A stretch of DNA of 64,000 nucleotides, taken from contig PGZZ01000009.1 of assembly GCA_002841545.1 (NCBI GenBank), forward strand, positions 1-64,000. Reading direction: 5' to 3'. Source of the DNA: Firmicutes bacterium HGW-Firmicutes-16 (GTDB taxonomy: Bacteria; Bacillota; Clostridia; Oscillospirales; Oscillospiraceae). Below, one piece after another: positions 8,253 to 16,465 of this stretch. A program made the translations under genes and the position numbers. Numbering within the stretch: the stretch's first letter is position 1; every line of letters starts with the position of its first letter. The notes beneath the pieces were generated by a model. That model saw nothing but the letters and a program-made list of their open reading frames with translations, did not search any database and had not been told where the DNA came from.

Positions 8253-9446
8253 TTAGAGTGACAGCTCTTCCGCAAGCTTTTTGAAGCCCGGGAGCGAGCC
8301 CTCGATGGTCTTGGAACTCACACAGTAGGCGATTCGGACATAGCCGGGGCAGGCGAAGGAAGAGCCCGGCACGACGAGGATGTTGTATTTCTTGGCAAGG
8401 CGGCAAAATTCCTTATCTTCGCAAGGTGTTTTGACCCACATATAAAACGCACCCTGCGGATATGCACATTCAAAGCCCGCATCCTTCAAACCCGCATATA
8501 GCATTTTACGATTGTTATCATAGGAGCCGATGTCTGTTCTCTCGTCCAAACAGTGCATCACGACTCTTTGCATGAGAGATGGAGCGTTCACAAAGCCCAT
8601 TATGCGGTTTGCAATTGCGGCGGCGTCAATGATGAGGGAGCTGTCGTCCGCTTCCGAGGGTATAACGAGATAGCCGATGCGCTCGCCCGGAAGGGAAAGA
8701 GACTTCGACCATGAATAGCCGACTATAGTGTTGCGGTAAAACTTTGTGAGCCACGGAACCTCGGCACCGTCATAGGTTAGCTCCCTGTAGGGCTCATCGG
8801 AAAGAATGTATATCGCGTGTCCGAATTCCTTCTGCTTTGCTTCAAGAACCGCGGCGATTCTTTTTATGGTTTCCTCTGAATAAATAACGCCTGTCGGATT
8901 GTTGGGTGAATTCACAATGACAGCTTTCGTCTTAGAGGTCAGAGCTTTGCCAATGGCTTCGGCATCCGGCTGAAAATCCGGAGCATTAGGCGGTGCGACA
9001 ACCAAAACACCGTTGTAATTCGCAACATAATTGCCGTATTCAAGGAAGTATGGCGCTATTACTACGACCTCGTCACCGGGATTCAGGAGCGTTTTGAGAA
9101 TTACGTTCAGGCTTCCGGCAGCGCCGGCCGTCATAACAATGTTATGAGCGTCAAAAGCTGTACCAAAGCGGTTATTCAAAGAGCCCGCGACAGCAGCGCA
9201 TACATCGGGATAGCCCGCGGTGGACATATAGCCGTGTACCATTGTAGAGGGCTCGTTATTTAAAACATCGAAAACTGCGTCCTTCACCTTCTCGGGGGCG
9301 GGAAAATTGGGGTTTCCGATGCTAAAGTCATAAACGTTTTCCCTGCCGTATAATGCGGCAAGCCTGTTGCCCTCCTCGAACATCTCGCGGACAGTCGAAT
9401 TATTTTGAGTCAGCCCGAACATTCTTTCAGAAATATTATGCGCCAT
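8253..9446 (-). CDS. Pyridoxal-phosphate aminotransferase (class I/II, AspC-like)
   Basis: A 397-residue fold-type I PLP enzyme. Visible motifs are the substrate loop YDFSIGNPNFPAPEKV near residue 39, NSPNNPTGVIYSEE, DEPYRELTYDG, and the PLP-lysine segment SWSKSLSLPGERIGY. The C-terminal Arg motif (YVRIAYCVS) binds the substrate carboxylate. This set matches aspartate/aromatic-type aminotransferases used in amino acid synthesis; exact substrate is not predictable. It is the first gene of the minus-strand operon running to 4184 and is divergent from gltX. Confidence 0.9.
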   Translation of the reverse strand: MAHNISERMFGLTQNNSTVREMFEEGNRLAALYGRENVYDFSIGNPNFPAPEKVKDAVFDVLNNEPSTMVHGYMSTAGYPDVCAAVAGSLNNRFGTAFDAHNIVMTAGAAGSLNVILKTLLNPGDEVVVIAPYFLEYGNYVANYNGVLVVAPPNAPDFQPDAEAIGKALTSKTKAVIVNSPNNPTGVIYSEETIKRIAAVLEAKQKEFGHAIYILSDEPYRELTYDGAEVPWLTKFYRNTIVGYSWSKSLSLPGERIGYLVIPSEADDSSLIIDAAAIANRIMGFVNAPSLMQRVVMHCLDERTDIGSYDNNRKMLYAGLKDAGFECAYPQGAFYMWVKTPCEDKEFCRLAKKYNILVVPGSSFACPGYVRIAYCVSSKTIEGSLPGFKKLAEELSL

Positions 9447-9510
9447 AACGATACCTCACAGACCTTTTATCAATATTCTAATTAAGTATTGTACCACGTT
9501 TTAACATTGC

Positions 9511-9539
9511 TTGACAATCCCTGCGATATAAAATATTAT
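9511..9539 (+). promoter_or_regulatory. SigA-type promoter of gltX
   Basis: Consensus TTGACA at 9511-9516, a 17-base spacer and TATTAT at 9534-9539, 41 bases before the gltX start codon. Confidence 0.75.
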
Positions 9540-9580
9540 ACTGTATAGCTCAATCAGACACAAAGGAGAAATCGAAAAGC

Positions 9581-11053
9581 ATGGACATGAAATGGTTTGA
9601 GGACATGGAAAAACGCATTCCGCATGGTGAAGTGAGAACGCGTTTTGCTCCGAGTCCCACGGGATATATGCACGTCGGCAATCTGCGTACTGCACTTTAC
9701 ACATATCTGATTGCAAAAAAAAGCGGGGGGAAATTCATTCTCCGCATCGAGGACACAGATCAGGGAAGGCTCGTCGAGGGCGCGACCGACGTTATTTACA
9801 AGACACTCAGCGACTGCCATCTTACGCACGACGAAGGCCCCGATATCGGCGGACCAGTCGGACCTTATATCCAGACCGAGCGCCGCAAGCTCTACGGCAA
9901 ATATGCCGAGCTTCTGCTCGAGAAGGGCGGAGCTTACCGCTGCTTCTGCCAGAAGGAAGAAAATGACGAGGACAACGGCGAATTTAAGAAGGTTGAAAAC
10001 CCCTGCGCGCGTCTGACGAAGGAAGAATCGGACGCGAAAGCCATAGCGGGTGAGCCGTTCGTCATACGCCAGCGTATCCCTCGCAAGGGGACAACAACCT
10101 TCCGCGACGAGATTTTCGGTGACATCACCGTTCCGAACGACACGCTGGATGACAACGTGTTAATGAAATCCGACGGACTGCCGACCTATAATTTTGCAAA
10201 CGTTATTGACGACCATCTGATGGGCATCACGCACGTTGTTAGAGGCAGCGAATATCTGGCCTCCGCGCCGAAATACAATCTGCTTTACGAGTCCTTCGGC
10301 TGGGAGATACCCAAATATGTCCACTGTTCGCCCGTCATGCGCGACCACCAAAACAAAATGTCGAAGCGGCACGGCGACCCAAGCTATGAAGATTTGCTGA
10401 AACAAGGCTACCTAACGGATGCCGTGCTAAATTACGTTGCGCTTCTGGGCTGGAGTCCCGGCGGGGAGCAGGAGATTTATTCGCTTAACGAGCTTTGCGA
10501 AGCATTTGATATTTCAGGCATTTCAAAATCCCCCGCGATTTTCGATATCGAAAAGCTCACATATTTTAACGCGGAATATATCAAGGCTCTGTCGCCGGAA
10601 CAATTTACGGAGCTTGCCGGTCTTTATATTCGCCAAAGTGTGAAAAATCCGGCCATTGACATTTCACTTTTTGCCTCGATTCTTCAGCCGCGCACGGATA
10701 AGCTCACGGACATATCTGAAAAGATTGACTTTTTCGACGAGCTGCCCGAGTATGACACTGAGCTCTTTACGAACAAGAAGTCTAAAACAGACGCCGAAGT
10801 TTCTCTCGATATGCTGAATGTAGTGCTGCCCGTGTTTGAAGCAATGGCCGATTGGACGGAGGAAAATATACACGACACGCTAATCGGACTCGCTGAAAAA
10901 CGCGAAGTGAAAAATGCAACTCTCATGTGGCCGCTGCGCATCGCGGTCGCTGGAAAAGCTGTTACACCGGGCGGCGCGGTCGAGATTTGCCATATACTCG
11001 GCAAAGACGAAACCATACGCCGTATAAAAATAGCAATTGAAAAGCTAGGCTAA
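9581..11053 (+). CDS. gltX: Glutamate-tRNA ligase
   Basis: A 490-residue class Ib aminoacyl-tRNA synthetase for tRNA-Glu. RFAPSPTGYMHVGNLRTALY near residue 22 carries the HIGH-equivalent, and KMSKRHGD near 262 the KMSKS loop. The C-terminal anticodon-binding helical domain is present and of usual length. The start follows AAGGAGA by about ten bases. A strong SigA promoter lies just upstream. In this clade GltX usually also serves the tRNA-Gln transamidation route; gatCAB is not in the window. Confidence 0.95.
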   Translation: MDMKWFEDMEKRIPHGEVRTRFAPSPTGYMHVGNLRTALYTYLIAKKSGGKFILRIEDTDQGRLVEGATDVIYKTLSDCHLTHDEGPDIGGPVGPYIQTERRKLYGKYAELLLEKGGAYRCFCQKEENDEDNGEFKKVENPCARLTKEESDAKAIAGEPFVIRQRIPRKGTTTFRDEIFGDITVPNDTLDDNVLMKSDGLPTYNFANVIDDHLMGITHVVRGSEYLASAPKYNLLYESFGWEIPKYVHCSPVMRDHQNKMSKRHGDPSYEDLLKQGYLTDAVLNYVALLGWSPGGEQEIYSLNELCEAFDISGISKSPAIFDIEKLTYFNAEYIKALSPEQFTELAGLYIRQSVKNPAIDISLFASILQPRTDKLTDISEKIDFFDELPEYDTELFTNKKSKTDAEVSLDMLNVVLPVFEAMADWTEENIHDTLIGLAEKREVKNATLMWPLRIAVAGKAVTPGGAVEICHILGKDETIRRIKIAIEKLG

Positions 11054-11087
11054 CAAACATTATTGAGTTAATAATGGGGGGAGTATT

Positions 11088-11750
11088 ATGAAAGCTGTTA
11101 AGATTGTTCTAGCTTTGGTTGCTACGCTATTTGCAATAATGCTTGTTGGATGTACAAAACAGCGAGCTGAGCCTTTGCCATCAGATAATGCTTCACCAGC
11201 AGTAAGCGCAAAATTAGATTCTGAGAACGAATTGCCGGAACCGGAAAGCTCTTATGGATGGCCTGAACCCCAATATGGAGATGCCAAGGATTTTGTGATT
11301 AATATAGAAGGTCAGAAAGAAACGGTCACAATGACTTATGCGGAAATTGACTACTCTCTTATGGCTAAGGTTAATGTTGGACTCTATATAGACTTAGATA
11401 GGTATAGATTTAGGGCGTTTGAGGCTGAATATGACATTTTGCCTGTCGCAACAGGAGAATATCCAGTGTGCAGTGTTCATATATTTCCGTGGGCAGGGAA
11501 ATCTGTTGAGGAAGCTGTTGCGGAGTCAAAAAATATAATTGCAAATAACGAAGACGCGACGATCGAAGAGGGCGAAGTAGAGCTTGATAATTATACCGCA
11601 TATTATTTGGAATCTGAAAACGCTTGTTCATATTTCATCGAATATGACGGAGGATGTTTAGGGCTTTATTCAAGCTATGAGAACACCGAGGCAAAAAACC
11701 ATCAGCCAAGGCTCCTGGCAATGATAAAAACGGTAATGATTCTCAACTGA
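11088..11750 (+). CDS. Lipoprotein of unknown function
   Basis: A 220-residue protein with a lipoprotein signal peptide: charged MKAVK start, hydrophobic core, and lipobox LVGC with the Cys at about residue 22. A Ser/Pro/Glu-rich linker precedes a mixed alpha/beta extracellular domain with many acidic and aromatic residues. GGGGGGAG precedes the ATG. Its codon use is more AT-rich than gltX. I do not recognise the domain. It sits 34 bases after gltX and is followed by a terminator. Confidence 0.75.
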   Translation: MKAVKIVLALVATLFAIMLVGCTKQRAEPLPSDNASPAVSAKLDSENELPEPESSYGWPEPQYGDAKDFVINIEGQKETVTMTYAEIDYSLMAKVNVGLYIDLDRYRFRAFEAEYDILPVATGEYPVCSVHIFPWAGKSVEEAVAESKNIIANNEDATIEEGEVELDNYTAYYLESENACSYFIEYDGGCLGLYSSYENTEAKNHQPRLLAMIKTVMILN

Positions 11751-11775
11751 TATAAAGAAAAAAATAACACAACTA

Positions 11776-11829
11776 AAAGCGCCCCTTTTGTGTAAAAATA
11801 TGCACATAAGGTGCGCTTTGTATTTTTTC
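11776..11829 (+). terminator. Rho-independent terminator after the lipoprotein gene
   Basis: A long stem beginning AAAGCGC and closing GCGCTTT, with two internal mismatches, is followed by TATTTTTTCT. Confidence 0.65.
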
Positions 11830-11931
11830 TAAAAAAAGCAAAAATTACTTGCTTTCGTTCTAAGGAAACATACGCAAAGTATGCGCTTACCCAATATATA
11901 AAAATGCGCCGGGCGGCGCGAGGGAGGTCAA

Positions 11932-13290
11932 ATGAGAAAAAGAACAGCCATAACTATAATTTCATTGCTTGCCGTGGTTGCCGTGGCAGCTGCAGCATTT
12001 GGGGTCGTTACAAAGCAAAAGCTAGATAACGATGATCAATATATCGCTGCGAATTATCGCCATGCCTTTGCCGAGGTCGTGTCTAGCGTAAGAGATATGG
12101 ACACGGCGCTGCAAAAAAGTCTGCTCGTCACTTCTCCCTCAATGGCTGGAGCCGTCTGCACCGAGGTATACGGTAAGGCCTTGCTTGCCAAGATGGCGCT
12201 CGGCGTTATGCCTTATTCCGCAAGCGAAATGGAGAAGACTGCGGGCTTTATCAGCAGAGTGGGTGACTACGCATATGCTCTTTCACGAAAAGCCGCAAAA
12301 GGCGAGGGCTTCTCTCAGGAGGAAAAGGACAATCTGCGCGCGCTTTCGGAAACGACAGCTTTGCTCGCCCAAAACCTTAATTCATTGCAAAACGAAATGG
12401 GCAGCGGACTCGTAAGCATTGATCAGTATGCAAAAACGGTTGCAGAGCAAGACAAAAGCGAGGAGGAGCTCCTGCCGCAGACTTTAGGAGACGGCTTAAG
12501 CTCCGTTGAGCAGGAATTTCCCGAAATCCCGACGCTGATATACGACGGACCGTTTTCGGAGCATATCGACGGGTTAAAGCCGCTGATGCTGGAAGGGCTC
12601 AATGATATAGACGATACTGCGGGGCGGATGGCTGCGGCAAAGTTTCTCGGTATGCGTTCGGAGCAGATATATCCCACGGGTGAGCTCAATGCGGATATAG
12701 TTTCTCTGTGTTATGAAGCAAAGCTAAATAAGGATGTTACCAGAGTGACAGTCAGCAAAAAGGGCGGATTGGTCTATCAGGCAGTCAGCTCAAGGCTTGT
12801 CGGACAAAGTATAATTAGCGCTAAGGAAGCGCTTGACGTCGCGAAGAAGCTTTTAGAGCGCAAGGGCTACAGCAATATGCGCGAAAGCTATTATATGATA
12901 GACAACAATATCCTGACGGCAAACTTCGCTTATAATGATAACGGCGTTGTCTGCTATCCGGACCTCATTAAAGTCGGTATAGCAATGGATGACGGTTCGC
13001 TGCAGAGCTTTGACGCGACAGGATATATCAAATCACACACGCAGCGTTCTATCCCCGCAGCGACACTTAACGAGGAGAGCGCGAAAAGTAAGGTGCCGAG
13101 CGATTTGAATATTGTAAACGTCAATAAAACGATTATTCCCAGTGCGGGAAAGAACGAGACTTTCTGCTACGAATTCGAGTGTGAGGACACGAATTCTCAA
13201 CGCTTTCTGATATACGTCAACGCCATGACAGGTGAGCAGGAAAAAATCTTCATTCTCTTGCAGGACGAGAACGGAACACTGACGTTATGA
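11932..13290 (+). CDS. ypeB: Germination protein YpeB
   Basis: A 452-residue spore protein of the YpeB family, needed in Bacillus for assembly and stability of the cortex hydrolase SleB in the spore. An N-terminal membrane anchor (about residues 6-26) is followed by a long helical domain (about 35-180), then C-terminal PepSY-like modules (about 240-450) with the family-type segments YQAVSSRLVGQ and KGGLVYQAV. Length matches the B. subtilis protein. Here ypeB is not next to sleB, which lies 3.2 kb away on the other strand, unlike the sleB-ypeB operon of Bacillus. A bidirectional terminator follows directly. Confidence 0.88.
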   Translation: MRKRTAITIISLLAVVAVAAAAFGVVTKQKLDNDDQYIAANYRHAFAEVVSSVRDMDTALQKSLLVTSPSMAGAVCTEVYGKALLAKMALGVMPYSASEMEKTAGFISRVGDYAYALSRKAAKGEGFSQEEKDNLRALSETTALLAQNLNSLQNEMGSGLVSIDQYAKTVAEQDKSEEELLPQTLGDGLSSVEQEFPEIPTLIYDGPFSEHIDGLKPLMLEGLNDIDDTAGRMAAAKFLGMRSEQIYPTGELNADIVSLCYEAKLNKDVTRVTVSKKGGLVYQAVSSRLVGQSIISAKEALDVAKKLLERKGYSNMRESYYMIDNNILTANFAYNDNGVVCYPDLIKVGIAMDDGSLQSFDATGYIKSHTQRSIPAATLNEESAKSKVPSDLNIVNVNKTIIPSAGKNETFCYEFECEDTNSQRFLIYVNAMTGEQEKIFILLQDENGTLTL

Positions 13291-13294
13291 AATG

Positions 13295-13338
13295 AAAACA
13301 TGAGATGCCGTCCAAAGAGGATGGCATCTCATGTTTTT
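13295..13338. terminator. Bidirectional terminator between ypeB and the DUF3887 lipoprotein
   Basis: A perfect 15-bp stem (13295-13309 with 13323-13337) has A-run on one side and T-run on the other, serving the two convergent genes. Confidence 0.85.
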
Positions 13339-13342
13339 GCTT

Positions 13343-13753
13343 TTATTTCATGTACATTCCAACGACAGCAAGGTCCTTATCCAGCGAAATTGTAAAGGTG
13401 CGGGTCGCGTTCTCATAGGTGCAGACGAGCACACAGACCGCATATTCCTCACTTGTAGATTTGCTTTTCTGTCCATATGCAACTACTGTCTTATAGTCCT
13501 TGAATACACCGGATTCGTCAAGCATAGGCTTCCAGACGCTTTCAAGACTATCCGCTGTGAGCTGGCTCTGCAAGTCTTCACGGACAAAAGCTACAACTGC
13601 GTCGTAATCCTGCGTGTTAATGGTCTCAACGACGTTTTTAGCTTTGGCAATCACCTCGTCCTCTTTGTAGATGTCCGCAAGCTTGTTAGACGAGCATGCG
13701 GCGAGCGATAGGATTAAGATGACTACGAGTATGGGCAACAGAAGTTTCTTCAT
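13343..13753 (-). CDS. DUF3887-type lipoprotein
   Basis: A 136-residue lipoprotein with signal peptide and lipobox LAAC (Cys at about residue 20). The mature part is a single NTF2-like domain of the DUF3887 type: the pattern of a helix with a DYDAVVAFVREDLQSQLT motif, then strands ending in a DKDLAVVGMYMK-like tail, is typical. Its ATG shares one base with the stop of the SdpI-like gene (TAATG), so it is coupled to it as the third gene of the operon. Function of the domain is unknown; a partner for extracellular substrates is plausible. Confidence 0.8.
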   Translation of the reverse strand: MKKLLLPILVVILILSLAACSSNKLADIYKEDEVIAKAKNVVETINTQDYDAVVAFVREDLQSQLTADSLESVWKPMLDESGVFKDYKTVVAYGQKSKSTSEEYAVCVLVCTYENATRTFTISLDKDLAVVGMYMK

Positions 13754-14403
13754 TATTTTTCCTCCTTATTATTGGTTTGTCTGCGATATAAAAGATATGA
13801 ATAGATAACGGGAAGCGCCACCATCAACGCTATGACGGCAAGCATTATGTAGAAGCTGCCGATGAAGGTGTTGACAATAACCGCAAGTCCGCCGAGGACC
13901 CATACAAAACCGCCGAAGCGATGGGTCTTGTTCCAGTTTTCCTCATTGTTGAGCGTCCATGGCAGTCTTATGCCGACCGTATAGCTCTGGCGGCTTTTCG
14001 GCAGGTAGTTGCCGATTATTATGAAGAGCAGCCCAACAAGCGCCGAGCAGATAATTACAATGGGTAAATCATAGCCAAGCCCTTTAAAAAGAGTGACAGG
14101 CACGAAAATCAGCGATGCTATAGGAATAGCCCAATATCCTACGTTCCTGATGACGATGTTGGAGTTCTTTCTTTTCGGGTCGGCATTCATGATAAAATGG
14201 GTAAACAAATTAATGAGGGCAAGCCCAGCTGGGAAAGCGAAGCAGGCGACGGCTTTTGCCGAGTAGGAGTCAGGATTGCCGTTCATATCGAAGTGTGTGG
14301 GCAGCCGCGCAGGGAGCTTGTCGTATAACGCGAGCGCCAGAATAATCGGGAGAAGGCAGATAAGCGTTGAGAGTATGACCTGAGATTTAATCTCATTTTT
14401 CAT
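13753..14403 (-). CDS. SdpI-family membrane protein (DUF1648)
   Basis: A 216-residue membrane protein. The N-terminal DUF1648 module contains LPTHFDMNGNPDSYSAK, and the C-terminal SdpI module ends with the RLPWTLNNEENWNKTHRFGG signature. About six membrane helices are visible. In Bacillus, SdpI gives immunity to the SdpC killing toxin and sequesters the repressor SdpR; here the upstream gene encodes that kind of repressor but no sdpC-like toxin is in the window. The true start at 14403 has GGAGGA upstream and overlaps the repressor gene by 11 bases. Confidence 0.88.
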   Translation of the reverse strand: MKNEIKSQVILSTLICLLPIILALALYDKLPARLPTHFDMNGNPDSYSAKAVACFAFPAGLALINLFTHFIMNADPKRKNSNIVIRNVGYWAIPIASLIFVPVTLFKGLGYDLPIVIICSALVGLLFIIIGNYLPKSRQSYTVGIRLPWTLNNEENWNKTHRFGGFVWVLGGLAVIVNTFIGSFYIMLAVIALMVALPVIYSYLLYRRQTNNKEEK

Positions 14404-14668
14404 CCTTATTTCCTCCAAACTGTGAAAACCATAGCATGACTTCCTCGAATACCGAGGTGTTGAGCTCATAGTATATATAGTTTTTATATTTGCTTTCGAT
14501 GATTAGTCCGGATTTTTTGAGCTGCGAAAGGTGGTATGAGATTGTAGCGCCGGTCATCTCAAAAGCCTGACCGATTTCGCCGGCGGACATTTTTCCCCGT
14601 TTTAGCATTATAAGGATTTCGCGCCGAATGGGATCTGAAAGGGCTTTGAAGGTCTCCGGAAAACTCAT
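14393..14668 (-). CDS. ArsR/SdpR-type winged-helix repressor
   Basis: A 91-residue ArsR-family regulator with FKALSDPIRREILIML and the recognition helix region TGATISYHLSQLKKSGLI, followed by the wing YKNYIYYELN. No metal-binding Cys pair is seen, as in SdpR. The ATG at 14668 follows GGAGGTG; a GTG at 14677 is inside that site. A consensus promoter and the palindrome at 14694-14705 precede it, so autorepression relieved by the SdpI-like membrane protein is a reasonable inference from the Bacillus system. Confidence 0.88.
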   Translation of the reverse strand: MSFPETFKALSDPIRREILIMLKRGKMSAGEIGQAFEMTGATISYHLSQLKKSGLIIESKYKNYIYYELNTSVFEEVMLWFSQFGGNKDEK

Positions 14669-14693
14669 TATACTCACCTCCGCTATTTAGATT

Positions 14694-14734
14694 TATTTCG
14701 AAATAGAATATACTCCTATTTTTGAAAATGTCAA
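14694..14734 (-). promoter_or_regulatory. Promoter and probable operator of the sdpRI-like operon
   Basis: On the minus strand TTGACA (14734-14729) and TATATT (14712-14707) are 16 bases apart. The palindrome TATTTCGAAATA (14694-14705) lies directly downstream of the -10, where an ArsR-type repressor would block transcription. Confidence 0.65.
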
Positions 14735-14768
14735 GAGGGTATTTAGAAATATTTCTAAATACCCTCTT
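14733..14768 (-). terminator. Perfect 18-bp inverted repeat, likely trxA terminator
   Basis: Bases 14733-14768 form a 36-base perfect palindrome that folds into a long hairpin between trxA and the sdpR promoter. The T-run after it on the minus strand is weak, so termination is likely but not certain. Its end touches the -35 box of the sdpR promoter. Confidence 0.55.
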
Positions 14769-14794
14769 GTAAATTATTCTGTTATATCGATGGC

Positions 14795-15100
14795 TTATAT
14801 CAGCGAAAGAATTTTCTCTTTCGGAATGACGCCGACCGATTTGTTTTTAAGCTGTCCGTTTTGAATCACGACAAGAGTTGGGATGCTCATGACGCCAAAG
14901 CGTCCGGCAAGCGCCTGCTCGTCATCGATGTTCACCTTGCAGACCTTAATATCATCGCGCTCCTCGGCGATTTCGTCAACAATAGGGGAGAGCATTCGGC
15001 AGGGCCCGCACCAGCTTGCCCAGAAGTCTATCAGGACAGGTTTCTCGGAGGTGGCCACTTCTTCTTCATAGTTTTGGCTTGTAACTGTAATAACTGACAT
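14795..15100 (-). CDS. trxA: Thioredoxin
   Basis: A 101-residue cytosolic thioredoxin of typical length. The active site FWASWCGPCRML lies near residue 31, and the cis-Pro motif SIPTLVV near 74. AAGGAGAG precedes the ATG. It is monocistronic by appearance, with rsmG ending 75 bases upstream on the same strand. The partner reductase gene is not in the window. Confidence 0.95.
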   Translation of the reverse strand: MSVITVTSQNYEEEVATSEKPVLIDFWASWCGPCRMLSPIVDEIAEERDDIKVCKVNIDDEQALAGRFGVMSIPTLVVIQNGQLKNKSVGVIPKEKILSLI

Positions 15101-15174
15101 AATTTTCTCTCCTTTATTATATTAGTAAAAATTATTATACCCATATTCGTATTCGAAATTTGGTTGCTAACGAG

Positions 15175-15876
15175 TCACAGCGGGGCTTTTTTAATCCGCC
15201 CGAACTGGCGTGGGTATTCCGTCGGAGTGGGCTTAATCTTCTTGATAATAACAGCACTGTGAACTATGTCGATGCCAGGAATCGTGTATTTTTTAATCTC
15301 GGGGGTTTTACCGCCGAGGATTGCGATTGCTCTAGTTGCCTCCTTGAGCTCCTCCTCGCAGTCGGGTCCCTTCATGGCTATGAAGACCCCGCCGACATGA
15401 ACAAAGGGCATACAAAGCTCGCAGAGTATGTTTAAGCGCGCCACGGCGCGGGAAACGACAACTTCATAGCTGCCGCCGATATCGTCGACTGTTTCCTCCG
15501 CCCTTTCACAGATGCAGCGAACATCGGAAAGACCGAGCCTAAGGCAAGTCTCTTCGAGAAAATCCATGCGCTTCTTGTGACTATCAAGCAAAGTGAGCGA
15601 AATAGAGGGCTCGGCTACCTTGAGCGGAAGCCCGGGAAAACCCGCGCCGGTCCCAACATCGATAACAGAGGCATTGGAAAAATCAAAAACCGAGCATAGA
15701 GCCGCGCAGTCCAGAAAATGCAGGCGCGCTGTAGCCTCCACACCTTCAATGGCAGTCAGGTTCATAACTGCGTTTTTCTCTGTCAGGTAATCGTAGTATT
15801 TTTGAAAACGTTCGGACATTTCTTCTGTGAACGGTAGTCCAAGAGCTTCAAATCCGTCTTTTAATATCTGCTGCAT
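15175..15876 (-). CDS. rsmG: 16S rRNA (guanine527-N7)-methyltransferase
   Basis: A 233-residue class I SAM methyltransferase (RsmG/GidB) that modifies G527 of 16S rRNA. The SAM loop VIDVGTGAGFPGLPLK sits near residue 70, with LLDSHKKRMDFL following and the VSRAVARL motif near 139. Length matches the family. It usually sits with mnmG, jag or parAB near oriC; none of those genes is visible here. Confidence 0.94.
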   Translation of the reverse strand: MQQILKDGFEALGLPFTEEMSERFQKYYDYLTEKNAVMNLTAIEGVEATARLHFLDCAALCSVFDFSNASVIDVGTGAGFPGLPLKVAEPSISLTLLDSHKKRMDFLEETCLRLGLSDVRCICERAEETVDDIGGSYEVVVSRAVARLNILCELCMPFVHVGGVFIAMKGPDCEEELKEATRAIAILGGKTPEIKKYTIPGIDIVHSAVIIKKIKPTPTEYPRQFGRIKKAPL

Positions 15877-15915
15877 TAATTCCCTCCGGGCGTTTAGCGG
15901 AAAACAGATTTTGTC

Positions 15916-16305
15916 TTATGTTTTCCCGCTGAATTTAAGCCCGCACTTCGGGCAGGTTATGCTGATTTTTCCCTTGCCGCGCGGCAAACGCAGCTTGCTT
16001 TTACAATCAGGACAGGTAATAAAACGATACTGCTTTTTCTGTTGTCTGCGAAATTTCCATTGCGTGAAGGAGTCTTTAGTATCGCCGGAAATACGGGTGA
16101 AGCGATAGTTTTCCTCTCTGCGTTTCGCAAGGTTTTTCGAAAAAGCGCGCCAAATTGCGTAAGCAGCGATGCCTAGGGCTATAACCGCGATAACGGGAGA
16201 TAAAAAGGCAAGGGTGTAAAGAACGAACGCCAGAACAATAAACGTTATACTCAGCCTGTCGAAGCCGTTCCTACCGGCCATAATTTCACGAAGCCTATTG
16301 AACAT
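15916..16305 (-). CDS. Small membrane protein with C-terminal zinc ribbon
   Basis: A 129-residue protein with an amphipathic N-terminus, two closely spaced membrane helices (about residues 19-53), a basic linker, and a C-terminal zinc ribbon with two Cys pairs (CPDCKSKLRLPRGKG and CPKCGLKF). This architecture is common in unnamed clostridial proteins. The start at 16305 follows AAGGAGGAG; the frame is open further upstream without an RBS. Its function is unknown. Confidence 0.72.
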   Translation of the reverse strand: MFNRLREIMAGRNGFDRLSITFIVLAFVLYTLAFLSPVIAVIALGIAAYAIWRAFSKNLAKRREENYRFTRISGDTKDSFTQWKFRRQQKKQYRFITCPDCKSKLRLPRGKGKISITCPKCGLKFSGKT

Positions 16306-16465
16306 TGAGGATACTCCTCCTTGGAGTGATGTTGAAAGGGCAGACACTGAAGCCCTCTTTGGCTTAAAAATACAAATGTCTAAAATTATAAAGCTTGGAA
16401 AACAAACAGGGCGCATCGTTCGATACGCCCCGTATATTATCATATTATTTCATTTTAGTCTACTG

